35,953 bases of DNA, taken from the NCBI GenBank assembly GCA_965370955.1, contig CBDUWP010000005.1, positions 1-35,953 on the forward strand, written 5' to 3'. This document shows, piece by piece, positions 15,217-23,509 of this stretch. Within the stretch, counting starts at the first letter, position 1. Every line of letters starts with the position of its first letter. This stretch comes from CBDUWP01 sp965370955. Lineage in GTDB: Bacteria; Planctomycetota; Phycisphaerae; Sedimentisphaerales; Anaerobacaceae. The position numbers and the translations under genes were made by a program. The notes beneath the pieces were generated by a model that saw only the letters and a program-made list of their open reading frames with translations, was not told the origin of the DNA and did no database searches.

Positions 15217-16269
15217 ATGGCTAAAAAAACAAAGAAAAGAGTCGTCGGTAAGGGTGCAAATCCGCTCGAGCAGGTAATCAACCAAATCGAGCAGGAATAT
15301 GGACAAGGCTCAATCATGATGATGAGTGCGGAAAATCATGTGCAAATCGAAGGAATTAGAACGGGGGCACTGTCATTGGATTTAGCTCTTGGCGGACAGG
15401 GCGTTCCAAAGGGAAGAATCAACGAGCTTTATGGCCCGGAATCGTCAGGCAAAACCACGCTGGCATTGCATGTGATTGCCAGCTGTCAAAAAGAAGGCGG
15501 CGTAGCAGCTTTTATTGATGCCGAGCACGCTCTCGATCCGACATGGGCAAAAAAAATCGGCGTCGATGTTAATAATCTGCTAATTAGCCAACCGGATACG
15601 GGAGAACAGGCTCTGGAAATCGTCGAAATGCTCGTCAGAAGTAATGCCGTTGATTTGATAGTTATAGATTCTGTCGCAGCTCTTGTGCCAAAAGCGGAAA
15701 TCGAAGGTGAAATGGGAGCCAGTCACGTTGGCCTTCAGGCGAGATTGATGAGCCAAGCGATGAGAAAACTCACGCCGCTCGTCGGCAAAAGTAAAACGAG
15801 TTTGATATTCATCAACCAAATCAGAATGAAGATAGGCGTTATGTTCGGCAGTCCTGAAACGACCACTGGCGGCCGCGCCCTGAAATTCTATAGCTCAGTT
15901 CGAATTGACGTTAGAAGAATCGCAACTATCAAAGACGGAACTACAGCTATAGGCAATCGAGTCAGAGCTAGAATCGTTAAAAACAAAGTGGCTCCGCCGT
16001 TTAGAGAATCGGAATTCGATATCATGTTCGGCGAAGGAATTAGCTATGAAGGCGATCTGCTCGATCTCGGCGTAGAGTGTAACGTCGTACAAAAAAGTGG
16101 AGCTTGGCTGAACTATGGCGAGCTTCGACTGGGACAGGGCAGAGAAAAATCCAAAGTATTTCTGAAAGAGAATCAAAAACTCTGCAAAGAAATCGAAGCC
16201 AAAATTATGGTCATAAAGGGTTGTGGCCAGTCGACAGCAAAAGCGGCCAAAGAAGCTAAAACAAGCTGA
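15217..16269 (+). CDS. recA: Recombinase RecA
   Basis: Forms ATP-dependent filaments on single-stranded DNA for homologous recombination and for induction of LexA cleavage. Walker A GPESSGKT lies at about 73-80 and Walker B LIVIDSVAALVPKAEIEG downstream. The L1/L2 loop regions carry MGASHVGLQARLMSQAMRKL and INQIRMKIGVMFGSPETTTGGRALKFYSSVR, all close to the family consensus. The protein is 350 residues; the C-terminus is short and basic (STAKAAKEAKTS), without the acidic tail of E. coli RecA. GTG at 15205 and ATG at 15211 are in frame, but GGAG (15207-15210) is spaced properly only for the ATG at 15217. It is followed 37 bases later by alaS, as in several bacteria that keep recA-alaS together. 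Confidence 0.98.
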   Translation: MAKKTKKRVVGKGANPLEQVINQIEQEYGQGSIMMMSAENHVQIEGIRTGALSLDLALGGQGVPKGRINELYGPESSGKTTLALHVIASCQKEGGVAAFIDAEHALDPTWAKKIGVDVNNLLISQPDTGEQALEIVEMLVRSNAVDLIVIDSVAALVPKAEIEGEMGASHVGLQARLMSQAMRKLTPLVGKSKTSLIFINQIRMKIGVMFGSPETTTGGRALKFYSSVRIDVRRIATIKDGTTAIGNRVRARIVKNKVAPPFRESEFDIMFGEGISYEGDLLDLGVECNVVQKSGAWLNYGELRLGQGREKSKVFLKENQKLCKEIEAKIMVIKGCGQSTAKAAKEAKTS

Positions 16270-16306
16270 AAAAAATAGAACAGAAAAATTGCAGAAAGAT
16301 TTATCC

Positions 16307-18985
16307 ATGCTAAGCGTTAATGAAATCAGGAGCAGCTTTATTGAATTTTTCGAGGGCAAGGGACATAAATTTGTTCCATCGAGCCCTGTTGTTCCAAATG
16401 ACGACAAAACATTATTGTTTACTAACGCTGGTATGAACCAGTTCAAGAATTTGTTTCTCGGCATAAGTAAGCCGGAATTTCCCCGAGCCGTTAATAGCCA
16501 AAAATGTATCAGGGCAGGCGGCAAACATAACGATCTTGAAGAGGTTGGATTGGATACCTATCATCACACTTTTTTTGAGATGCTTGGCAACTGGTCTTTT
16601 GGCGATTATTTTAAGAAAGAAGCGATCGATTGGTCTTGGGAGTTGTTGACTGAAGTTTGGAAAATGGACACTGACCGATTACATGCTACATATTTTGAGG
16701 GTGATGAATCAGACAACATTCCTCCTGATCTTGAGACCAAAAAATTATGGTCAAAATATCTGCCGGAGGGCAGAATTCATCCGGGAAACAAAAAAGACAA
16801 TTTTTGGGAAATGGGTTCGACCGGACCATGCGGCCCTTGCAGTGAATTGCACTATGACGCCACAAAAAATAAATCCGGTGCGAATCTAATCAACAAGGAC
16901 CACCCTGAGGTTATTGAGATTTGGAATCTGGTTTTTATGCAATATAATCGCTTAGAAGACAGTTCGCTTGTTCCGCTGCCAGCCAAACACGTTGATACTG
17001 GCGCAGGCCTTGAAAGGATCGCAAGATTTTTGCAGGGCAAAACATCTAATTACGACATTGATGTTTTTGTTAATTTAATCGGCGCGATTGAAAAGTTGTG
17101 CGGCAAAAAATATACGCGTTCGATGACAGACTTTGTTGACATTGCTTTTCGCGTTGTAGCAGATCATTTACGGACATTGGTTTTTGCTATTACAGATGGC
17201 GCGACGCCCTCGAATGAGTCCAGAGGCTATGTCATTCGCAGGATATTAAGACGCGCCTGTAGGTTCGGCAGACAGCTAGGCCAAACGCAGCCTTTCCTAT
17301 ATAAATTGGTTCCGGCGGTTGTGAATGAGATGGGCGAAGCGTTTGAAGAGATTGCCAAACGAGCCAGCTATGTGACAGATGTGATTAAAGCTGAAGAGCA
17401 GAGTTTTGGCAAGACGCTTGACAAGGGCATTGAAATTTTTGAGAAGGCGGCAAAAAAAGCGATCGGCGACAGCAACCAAATCAACGCTGAAGCTGCGTTC
17501 AAATTATATGATACGTTTGGTTTTCCATTGGATTTGACTGAGCTAATGGCGACAGAAAAAAAACTCACTGTTGATACCGATGGCTTTCAGCAGCTCATGG
17601 CCGAGCAAAAACAACGAGCCAGAAAATCTGCAAAAACCGTTGACCAAATAACCATTGCCAGTGATGTTGAATTGCCGGTGACTTTGGATGACGATAAATA
17701 TACTACCGATGAAATCAAAACCAAAATTGTGGCTGGCATAAATGACAATCAGTTGCAATCAAGCGGTACATTTGAGAAGTCCAGTAAAGCTTCGCTGATT
17801 TTAGACAAGACTTGTTTCTATGCTGCCAGCGGCGGCCAAGTAGGCGATACTGGCCAGCTAAAATCTGCCGGCGGCATTTTCGAGGTTCAAACTACAACCA
17901 AGATTGCCGACAGCATTATCCATCACGGCATTGTTACAGACGGCACGATTTCTATCGGCGATGATGTCATTGCCACTGTTGACAGCGATATAGAGCTAAC
18001 CAAGAAAAATCATACAGCCACTCATTTGCTGCAGGCGGCTCTGCAAAAAATTCTTGGCGAGGACGTTTCCCAAAAGGGCAGCTTGGTTTGCAAAGACTAT
18101 TTGCGATTCGATTTCACTTGTCCGACAGCCTTGACTAAGGAACAAATTATTGCAGTTGAAAAAAAGGTTCAAGCCAATATCGATGCCAATCTTACTGTCA
18201 CTTGTCAAGATATGCCAATTGCAAAGGCCAAGTCCGCTGGTGCGATAGCTTTGTTTGGCGAAAAATATGGCGATATTGTGCGAGTTGTGACAGTTAGCGA
18301 CGATGATAAAGAACGAACGATTAGCAAAGAACTCTGCGGAGGCACTCACGTTGCGCATACCAACCAGATTAAACATATAAAAATTATCAAAGAGGAAAGT
18401 GTCTCAGCCGGCATCAGAAGAATCACAGCTTTGACCGGCGAATCTTTGGACGCATATTTTACAGACCAGTGCCAAATCGTAACCAATATTTCAAATATAT
18501 TGAAAGTTCCATCCGACAAAATCGAGCCTCGCATAACCAAATTGATACAGGATAATAAAAAATTGACAAAGGAGCTCAAAGCATCAGCCAACAGCAAAGG
18601 TTCAAATGTTTTAAGTGACGTAAAAAAACTGCTGGATAGTTGCGATGAGATAGACGGCTCATCTATCATTTGTCACCAGCTCAAACAGGCAACTCTTGAA
18701 CAGATTAGAGCGGCGATTGATATGTTAAAAACCAAAGCTGCTAGTTGCGCGGTGGTTTTGGCAGTCGAGGAAAATAATAAAGCGATAATTGCAGCTGGTG
18801 TAACCGATGACCTCGTCAAAAAAGGTCTTAAAGCCGGTGACATTGTAAAAACTATTGCTCCGATTATTTCTGGCGGCGGAGGCGGCAGGCCGCAGATGGC
18901 AGTTGCCACAGGCACAGATCCAGTTGGGATAAAGGACGCACTAGCTAAAGCTAAAGAAATCATAGGTGACAAATTGGCCAATTAA
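16307..18985 (+). CDS. alaS: Alanyl-tRNA synthetase
   Basis: Class II synthetase of 892 residues with all modules. The aminoacylation core shows FEGKGHKFVPSSPVVPNDDKTLLFTNAGM at the N-terminus, HHTFFEMLGNWSFGDYF (motif 2 region), GPCGPCSELHYD, and VDTGAGLERIARF. The editing domain contains NHTATHLLQAAL and the zinc-binding ELCGGTHVAHT. The C-Ala domain ends with SGGGGGRPQMAVATGTDP. The frame is open further upstream into recA, but the conserved start of the family (MLSVNEIRSSFIEFFEGKGH) fixes the ATG at 16307. It is probably cotranscribed with recA and the PAP2 gene, which follows after 21 bases. Confidence 0.97.
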   Translation: MLSVNEIRSSFIEFFEGKGHKFVPSSPVVPNDDKTLLFTNAGMNQFKNLFLGISKPEFPRAVNSQKCIRAGGKHNDLEEVGLDTYHHTFFEMLGNWSFGDYFKKEAIDWSWELLTEVWKMDTDRLHATYFEGDESDNIPPDLETKKLWSKYLPEGRIHPGNKKDNFWEMGSTGPCGPCSELHYDATKNKSGANLINKDHPEVIEIWNLVFMQYNRLEDSSLVPLPAKHVDTGAGLERIARFLQGKTSNYDIDVFVNLIGAIEKLCGKKYTRSMTDFVDIAFRVVADHLRTLVFAITDGATPSNESRGYVIRRILRRACRFGRQLGQTQPFLYKLVPAVVNEMGEAFEEIAKRASYVTDVIKAEEQSFGKTLDKGIEIFEKAAKKAIGDSNQINAEAAFKLYDTFGFPLDLTELMATEKKLTVDTDGFQQLMAEQKQRARKSAKTVDQITIASDVELPVTLDDDKYTTDEIKTKIVAGINDNQLQSSGTFEKSSKASLILDKTCFYAASGGQVGDTGQLKSAGGIFEVQTTTKIADSIIHHGIVTDGTISIGDDVIATVDSDIELTKKNHTATHLLQAALQKILGEDVSQKGSLVCKDYLRFDFTCPTALTKEQIIAVEKKVQANIDANLTVTCQDMPIAKAKSAGAIALFGEKYGDIVRVVTVSDDDKERTISKELCGGTHVAHTNQIKHIKIIKEESVSAGIRRITALTGESLDAYFTDQCQIVTNISNILKVPSDKIEPRITKLIQDNKKLTKELKASANSKGSNVLSDVKKLLDSCDEIDGSSIICHQLKQATLEQIRAAIDMLKTKAASCAVVLAVEENNKAIIAAGVTDDLVKKGLKAGDIVKTIAPIISGGGGGRPQMAVATGTDPVGIKDALAKAKEIIGDKLAN

Positions 18986-19006
18986 AAAATATGAGGAGGG
19001 TTTATT

Positions 19007-19837
19007 TTGAGGAACCAAATTTTAACTGCACCAATTCAGAATATACAATTAACATGTCTTACTATCATAATGGCGACAACAGCTTTGCTAGCAGGCTGCC
19101 AAGATAATCAAGCCAACAATAACGGCACGTTTCATTTTGTTTCAGAGGCTATGACAGATGTCAAACAATGGCCGAATCAGTTTGTCGGCGACGCCAAAGA
19201 CACTTTTTTAGACAGAAATAATGCCACGCTGTTTGCTCTCGCCGGAGCCGCCAGTATTGCCATGCACAACAGCCGCGCTGACGACCGGATCACTTCCAAT
19301 CGAAAAGAGCATCAAGTGTTCAAGGGTTTTGCCGATGAGAGTTTCAATATCATTGGCTACCCCGGCACCCATTTCGCAGCCACCGGCCTATGGTATGCCA
19401 TCGCGGCCAATTCCGGCGACGAGTTCAACAAAGATAGAGCCATCGTGATGTTTCGCGCTTTGGCTTTGACTGGCATAACCACGCTATCCCTTAAAGCCAT
19501 CAGACATAACGAAACCCCCAACGGCAAGAGTTGGGCATGGCCCAGCGGCCACACTTCCAGCTCATTTGCTGTTGCTGCCGTTTTGGACGAGTTTTATGGC
19601 CACGGCGTTGGCTACCCTGCTTATGCCGTAGCATCTTTGGTTGGTTTTCGTATGGTTGACAGCCGCGACCATTGGGCAAGTGACGTAGTGTTTGGTGCGG
19701 TCATTGGCTGGACAATCGGCCATACTGTTGCAGGCAACCATAAACAGTTGGAGATTGCCGGCTTTAAGGTTCAGCCCTATATGGGCACAATTGGCAGCCA
19801 GACTGGCATGGGCGCATTATTTGTAAAAAGATTCTAA
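19007..19837 (+). CDS. PAP2-family lipoprotein phosphatase
   Basis: A 276-residue exported protein. The signal sequence ends LLAGC, a good lipobox. The phosphatidic-acid-phosphatase type 2 domain is seen as LKAIRHNETPNG (motif 1), WPSGHTSSSFAVAAV (motif 2, the catalytic His) and RMVDSRDHWASDVVFG (motif 3, nucleophile His in HWxSD). Motif 1 departs from the consensus KX6RP by having Thr where Arg is expected. The start is TTG at 19007, justified by GAGGAGGG (18993-19000) six bases before it; the next in-frame ATG (MATTALLAGC) lacks this. Substrate unknown; family members cleave lipid phosphates such as undecaprenyl diphosphate. Confidence 0.88.
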   Translation: MRNQILTAPIQNIQLTCLTIIMATTALLAGCQDNQANNNGTFHFVSEAMTDVKQWPNQFVGDAKDTFLDRNNATLFALAGAASIAMHNSRADDRITSNRKEHQVFKGFADESFNIIGYPGTHFAATGLWYAIAANSGDEFNKDRAIVMFRALALTGITTLSLKAIRHNETPNGKSWAWPSGHTSSSFAVAAVLDEFYGHGVGYPAYAVASLVGFRMVDSRDHWASDVVFGAVIGWTIGHTVAGNHKQLEIAGFKVQPYMGTIGSQTGMGALFVKRF

Positions 19838-19952
19838 GGACTTGTAAGCAAATTAGGTTTGTTTTGTTAAAATTATCATTGCAAGCTGTGCCAATTTTGG
19901 TTATGACAGGTGCCTTAGAAGACAACCACCACCAACTAACAGAGACATATTT

Positions 19953-21164
19953 ATGGATTTTGATATTAAACCATCGGCAAGGTTCACAAAATTGCCGCCA
20001 TATTTGTTTGGCAAATTGAACGCTTTGAAGTTAGCCAAGCGTCAAGACGGCGCAGACATTCTTGATTTAGGCATGGGCAACCCATCCGATCCAGCTCCCA
20101 AGCAGGTTATCGACAAACTTTGCGCAGCTGCCGCCGACTCCCGCAACCATAGATATAGCAACGTTCGCGGCATCCGAGCCTTGCGTGAAACAATCGCTCA
20201 AAAATACGCCAGAAACTGGCATGTCGATATCGATCCAGATACTGAGGCCGTAGCTTGTATTGGTTCTAAGGAGGGTTTTAGCCATTTGTGCTTAGCCCTG
20301 ATAGGCCCGGGCGATACAGCCATTGTGCCTGATCCAGCTTTTCCGATCCACAATCATGCGATTGAGCTTGCAGGCGGCAACGTTGTCAGCATTCCGCTTG
20401 GTTGTGACGATAAGTTTCTCGATAGCATTGCCCATCAATGTGAAACAATGTCTTCAAGGCCCAAGGTGTTGATTTTGAATTTCCCTCATAATCCCACAGC
20501 CATGACTGTTGATGACGGCTTTTATGAGCGAGTGGTCGAGATGGCCAAAAAATTCGGCTTTGCGGTAATTAGTGATTTTGCTTATGGCGAGACCTGCTTT
20601 GATGGCTATAAGGCTCCGAGTTTTTTGTCAGCTAAAGGTGCTAAGGATGTCGGCGTTGAGTTTACGACCATGAGCAAGCAATATAGCATGGCCGGTTTTC
20701 GGATCGGCTTTGCCGCCGGTAATAAGCAGATGATCAATTACCTTGCTACTATCAAGGGCTATTATGATTACGGTATTTTTCAGGCCATCCAGCTTGCAGC
20801 TATTATTGCAATGAGGGATTGCGAGGATAATATCACCAAGCAGAATTTGATTTATCAATCTCGTCGCGATGTGGTTTGTGATGGCCTACGGGGTCTTGGC
20901 TGGGAATTAGAAACGCCAAGAGCTTCGATGTTCGTTTGGGCAAAAGTGCCGCAAGACCAATTAAATGGCAGAGGCACATTGGATTATGCAATGGATCTGA
21001 TGGAAAAAGCGGAGGTTTCTGTCGCTCCCGGCAGAGGTTTTGGCTCTGGCGGCGAGGGCTATGTGCGTGTAGCGCTGGTTGAGAACGAGCAAAGACTTAA
21101 ACAGGCCATCAGAAATATTAGTCGTTTTATCCAGAATAAACCTGTCAGAAAAGGTTTAGAATAA
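19953..21164 (+). CDS. alaC: PLP aminotransferase, AlaC type
   Basis: Fold-type I aminotransferase of 403 residues, close in pattern throughout to E. coli AlaC (glutamate-pyruvate transaminase) and often annotated as LL-diaminopimelate aminotransferase. The conserved features are PPYLFGKLNALKLAKRQDGADILD, MGNPSDPAP, the PLP-phosphate-binding IGSKEGFSHL, ILNFPHNPTA, VISDFAYGE, the Schiff-base Lys242 in TMSKQYSMAGFRIGF, and the Arg of YVRVALVENEQR. It catalyses alanine formation from pyruvate; the exact substrate set is inferred. The stop codon TAA is also the first three bases of an interspersed repeat (21162), so that insertion may have set the C-terminus. Confidence 0.9.
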   Translation: MDFDIKPSARFTKLPPYLFGKLNALKLAKRQDGADILDLGMGNPSDPAPKQVIDKLCAAAADSRNHRYSNVRGIRALRETIAQKYARNWHVDIDPDTEAVACIGSKEGFSHLCLALIGPGDTAIVPDPAFPIHNHAIELAGGNVVSIPLGCDDKFLDSIAHQCETMSSRPKVLILNFPHNPTAMTVDDGFYERVVEMAKKFGFAVISDFAYGETCFDGYKAPSFLSAKGAKDVGVEFTTMSKQYSMAGFRIGFAAGNKQMINYLATIKGYYDYGIFQAIQLAAIIAMRDCEDNITKQNLIYQSRRDVVCDGLRGLGWELETPRASMFVWAKVPQDQLNGRGTLDYAMDLMEKAEVSVAPGRGFGSGGEGYVRVALVENEQRLKQAIRNISRFIQNKPVRKGLE

Positions 21165-21249
21165 ACTACCACGCCTTTACGGACATGGCATTGGTCGCTA
21201 CGGGCTAAAGCCTTGTAGGCTTTGTCGAATATTACGAAGGAAAAATAAA
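21162..21249 (+). repeat. Interspersed hairpin repeat, copy A
   Basis: An 88-base element beginning TAAACTACCACG and ending GAAGGAAAAATAAA. It has an imperfect stem at the left (CCACG/CATGG) and a central hairpin AAAGCC-TTGTA-GGCTTT. It differs from copy B at about seven positions and shares its ends with the longer copy C. It starts at the alaC stop codon. The arrangement resembles REP-like or MITE-like elements mobilised in trans. Confidence 0.85.
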
Positions 21250-21645
21250 CCGCAACTCAGTCAAAAGCCTTGATTGCTGCTGACAATTTTCTGCGTAATG
21301 CAAAAAAAAACATGCTAATTTAATTTTTTTTAATTACTAAATAGTCCCATAAGAACATTTCTGGTCACCTTGTATCTTGAATTTTCACATTATCGGAACT
21401 GCCACATAATTACTTCTAAGAGCCTGTAGAAGCAAATTAGCTTGACCTGTCTATCTGAATATGGTCTAATTGGGCTGTCGAGTAGAGAGCAGGACAGTCG
21501 ACAATCTTCACGCCCCTGACACGGAGGTTTGGGAAACAGGTCACGCCGACCGCGTTTGTAGTTAATGATTTCAAAAAAATGATGCTTCATAGCCGCGCCA
21601 TCGGTGCGCGCTGTTTAGCCAATCGATTAAAAATGAAAAAGCTAA
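21250..21645. other. Unassigned segment between repeat copies A and B
   Basis: This 396-base stretch holds no convincing protein gene. A 66-codon minus-strand frame (21390-21590) has no ribosome binding site or recognisable family. Its AT-rich left half contains A and T tracts. The right half has a promoter-like element and GC-richer, hairpin-prone sequence, for example AAACAGGTC/GACCGCGTTT at 21534-21557. Copies A and B lie on either side in the same orientation. It may encode a small RNA or be carried material. Confidence 0.35.
21442..21470 (+). promoter_or_regulatory. Promoter-like element of unknown target
   Basis: TTGACC (21442-21447) and TCTAAT (21465-21470) are separated by 17 bases, with five of six matches at each hexamer. 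Transcription would begin near 21477 and run through a structured 170-base stretch into repeat B and the first PEP-CTERM gene, about 290 bases downstream. Confidence 0.45.
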
Positions 21646-21734
21646 TAAACTACCACGCCTTTGCAGACGTGGCAATTGGTCGCTACGGGCTAAAGCCTTG
21701 CAGGCTTTGTCGAGTATTACGAAGAAAAAATAAA
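21646..21734 (+). repeat. Interspersed hairpin repeat, copy B
   Basis: An 89-base copy in the same orientation as copy A, with about seven differences. The left stem is restored to CCACG/CGTGG, and the central hairpin is AAAGCC-TTGCA-GGCTTT. It ends 34 bases before the ATG of the first PEP-CTERM gene, so it lies in that gene's leader. Confidence 0.85.
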
Positions 21735-21768
21735 TCAAATGGATATGAGTGGGAAAGGTGAATTTAAG

Positions 21769-22407
21769 ATGAAATTGACAAAACAGGCTATAATGTTTGC
21801 ATTACTGATGGTTATCATTGGCGTTCAGACGGCTTCGGCGGCGTTGTATTTGCCGGACAGCAGTTGGGCGGAAAGCGTACACGACTGGCAGGGCACTAGA
21901 ACATTTGTTCAAGGTGCTTTAACCGGCTACGTGGATTACACAGTTTACAAACAAGATTATATCGGTAACACAACTGAGGAAAACGCTTTTGTACAGAGCA
22001 CAGACTTAACTGGTGATTACATATATGCTTATCAGATTTTCATGGACGCCAGTCAAGCCAATAGTGTTAAATATTTCCAGCTATTAACCTCAGAAAGCAC
22101 CGCTTTAGCAAGTGCTTTTGCTGATGTTACAAGTATAGACGACAGTAATGATGGCGTTGATACTTTCGGCGCAGATTCCAATGGCAAATGGTACTTTGAA
22201 GGCGGCGCTCTTGTTGATGGCAAACATTCCTTCTTTTTGATGTTCAGTTCAGATGAAGGTCCTGTCGCCGGCAGATTTCAGCTTGCGACCCACGACTCTA
22301 TTCCTGTAGGTGGTGACACGGAAGGACAAGTTCCAGAACCAGCAACAGTAGCAATGCTTGCTATTGGCGGCATGTCACTGATGAGAGCCAAAAGGAAAAA
22401 GCAATAA
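21769..22407 (+). CDS. PEP-CTERM sorting domain protein
   Basis: Secreted protein of 212 residues. The signal peptide is MKLTKQAIMFALLMVIIG ending TASA, with cleavage before ALYLPDSS. The middle is polar, rich in Ser, Thr, Asp and aromatic residues, with no domain I recognise. The C-terminus is a textbook PEP-CTERM anchor: VPEPATVAMLAIGGMSLM followed by RAKRKKQ. Such tails are recognised by an exosortase, and in other species the proteins often end up in extracellular matrix or on the surface. An upstream in-frame ATG (21739) exists, but AAAGGTGA is spaced for the ATG at 21769, which also gives a proper signal peptide. No exosortase gene is present in this window. A second PEP-CTERM gene follows 60 bases downstream. 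Confidence 0.88.
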   Translation: MKLTKQAIMFALLMVIIGVQTASAALYLPDSSWAESVHDWQGTRTFVQGALTGYVDYTVYKQDYIGNTTEENAFVQSTDLTGDYIYAYQIFMDASQANSVKYFQLLTSESTALASAFADVTSIDDSNDGVDTFGADSNGKWYFEGGALVDGKHSFFLMFSSDEGPVAGRFQLATHDSIPVGGDTEGQVPEPATVAMLAIGGMSLMRAKRKKQ

Positions 22408-22467
22408 GGTAAGAACCAAACTCTTTAACCAAAATAAATCCTATTTCTTTTAACAGGTGGCGGGAAA

Positions 22468-23076
22468 ATGAAAAGAATAGAAAAGAAAAATAACAAAATG
22501 AAATTGATGTTCGCAATGATAATGGTTTTGAGCATGACAATATCAGCCTACAGTAAAGACATGTCACTGATGCTTCAGCAAAGGCCGAATAACGGCGGCA
22601 CTATAACGCCCGGAAACGGATTGCATAGCTTTGATAAAAACGAGCAGGTGACATTGACAGCTGTACCGAAACCGGGCTACCAATTTGTATATTGGCTCGG
22701 CGATGTGAGCGACACAACGACCAATAGCACTGTAGCTAATATGGATAGCCCAAAAATCATTGTAGCTGTCTTTGAAAAAGTGAAACACGAGCATTTGGGA
22801 ATTTCTGAGATGTCCCCGACTCAACCTGCTCCGAGAATATTTGTCGGCTCAGATTATAGTCGTCAAGGCGGCGGCGGAGGAGGAGGCAAAAGACCTCATA
22901 AAAGAAGATATCCCTATACTGATCCGGAAGATCCGGAGGAGGATCCAAACTTTCCCGTATCGCCAGCGGTTCCGGAACCAGCGACAGGCTTGATGTTGAC
23001 TTTGGGTTCACTGATGATGTGGAAAAAGAAGAATCGAACAAACAGACATACTAAACCGAATAAAAATACTGCTTAA
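22468..23076 (+). CDS. PEP-CTERM protein with InlB-like B-repeat
   Basis: Secreted protein of 202 residues. A basic N-terminus leads into a signal segment (LMFAMIMVLSMTISAYS). Residues about 40-105 resemble the divergent InlB B-repeat/bacterial-repeat domain: GGTITPGNG, VTLTAVPKPGYQFVYWLGD, then NSTVANMDSPKIIVAVFEK. A Gly run and a basic patch (GGGGGGGKRPHKRRYPY) precede an acidic Pro-rich stretch (DPEDPEEDPNFP). The anchor is AVPEPATGLMLTLGSLMMW with a long basic tail. The AGGTGGCGGG before the ATG is a loose ribosome binding site. It is in one unit with the preceding PEP-CTERM gene and ends at a strong terminator. Confidence 0.85.
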   Translation: MKRIEKKNNKMKLMFAMIMVLSMTISAYSKDMSLMLQQRPNNGGTITPGNGLHSFDKNEQVTLTAVPKPGYQFVYWLGDVSDTTTNSTVANMDSPKIIVAVFEKVKHEHLGISEMSPTQPAPRIFVGSDYSRQGGGGGGGKRPHKRRYPYTDPEDPEEDPNFPVSPAVPEPATGLMLTLGSLMMWKKKNRTNRHTKPNKNTA

Positions 23077-23126
23077 CATAATATGACGTCCCCCACCTCT
23101 GTATGCAATAGTCATACGGATTACTG

Positions 23127-23165
23127 AAAGACTGCTGAATCTGGATTCGGCGGTCTTTTTTTTTT
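23127..23165 (+). terminator. Intrinsic terminator after the PEP-CTERM pair
   Basis: A 12-bp stem, AGACTGCTGAAT with ATTCGGCGGTCT (two G-T pairs), loop CTGG, then ten T. Two further A-T pairs extend the base. It ends the plus-strand unit just before the convergent GroES-like gene. Confidence 0.9.
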
Positions 23166-23174
23166 GCTACAAAA

Positions 23175-23498
23175 CTACACTCTAAACACTGCGACCACAT
23201 TTTCGATATCAACGACAAACAGTCGATTATCCCCTTCAAAATCTACAGGTATTGCTCCTTTAGGATCGAACAGTACTTTGTCATATTGACAGAGCGGGAT
23301 TTCTGGACAACTTTCGATTTCTGTTGAGATTGACACTATTCGCCCAGTTATTGTTGGAATTTCGATATTGTCCGGCAGCTTGATGCCGCCTTTGGTTTCT
23401 TTTTTGTCATCGTCTTTTCGGATTAACACTCGCAAGCCGATTGGCTCTACGATTTCGATTGGCGATGATCCTAATTCGTTGTTACCGATGTCACTCAC
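23175..23498 (-). CDS. GroES-like co-chaperonin (divergent Cpn10)
   Basis: A 107-residue protein with the Cpn10 fold pattern: VEPIGLRVLIRKDDDKKETKGGIKLPD (the mobile-loop GGI-LP motif is kept), TGRIVSIS, CQYDKVLFDPKGAIPVDFEG and the closing strand LFVVDIENVVAVF. GroES caps GroEL during protein folding. The loop after GGIKLPD is unusual (NIEIPTIT in place of the usual Lys/Glu-rich segment). It also has an N-terminal extension of about 15 residues. No groEL is next to it; instead it is 11 bases downstream of topA and probably cotranscribed with it. It may serve a specialised chaperonin or be a paralogue. Confidence 0.85.
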   Translation of the reverse strand: MSDIGNNELGSSPIEIVEPIGLRVLIRKDDDKKETKGGIKLPDNIEIPTITGRIVSISTEIESCPEIPLCQYDKVLFDPKGAIPVDFEGDNRLFVVDIENVVAVFRV

Positions 23499-23509
23499 CC
23501 TGCTATCCC

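Noticed and set aside
16223..16306. Longer alaS frame starting inside recA
   Set aside because: The AlaRS family begins at the MLSVNEIRSS region; the upstream residues are a Lys-rich out-of-frame reading of the recA 3' end.
19901..20003. Short frame (MTGALEDNHH...) overlapping the alaC start as a leader peptide
   Set aside because: No ribosome binding site, no terminator or antiterminator nearby, and it runs well into alaC; unlike the clear attenuator at 32872-33096.
21390..21590. 66-codon minus-strand frame between repeats A and B
   Set aside because: No Shine-Dalgarno sequence, Cys/Arg-rich translation unlike any family I know, and the region has a better explanation as non-coding.
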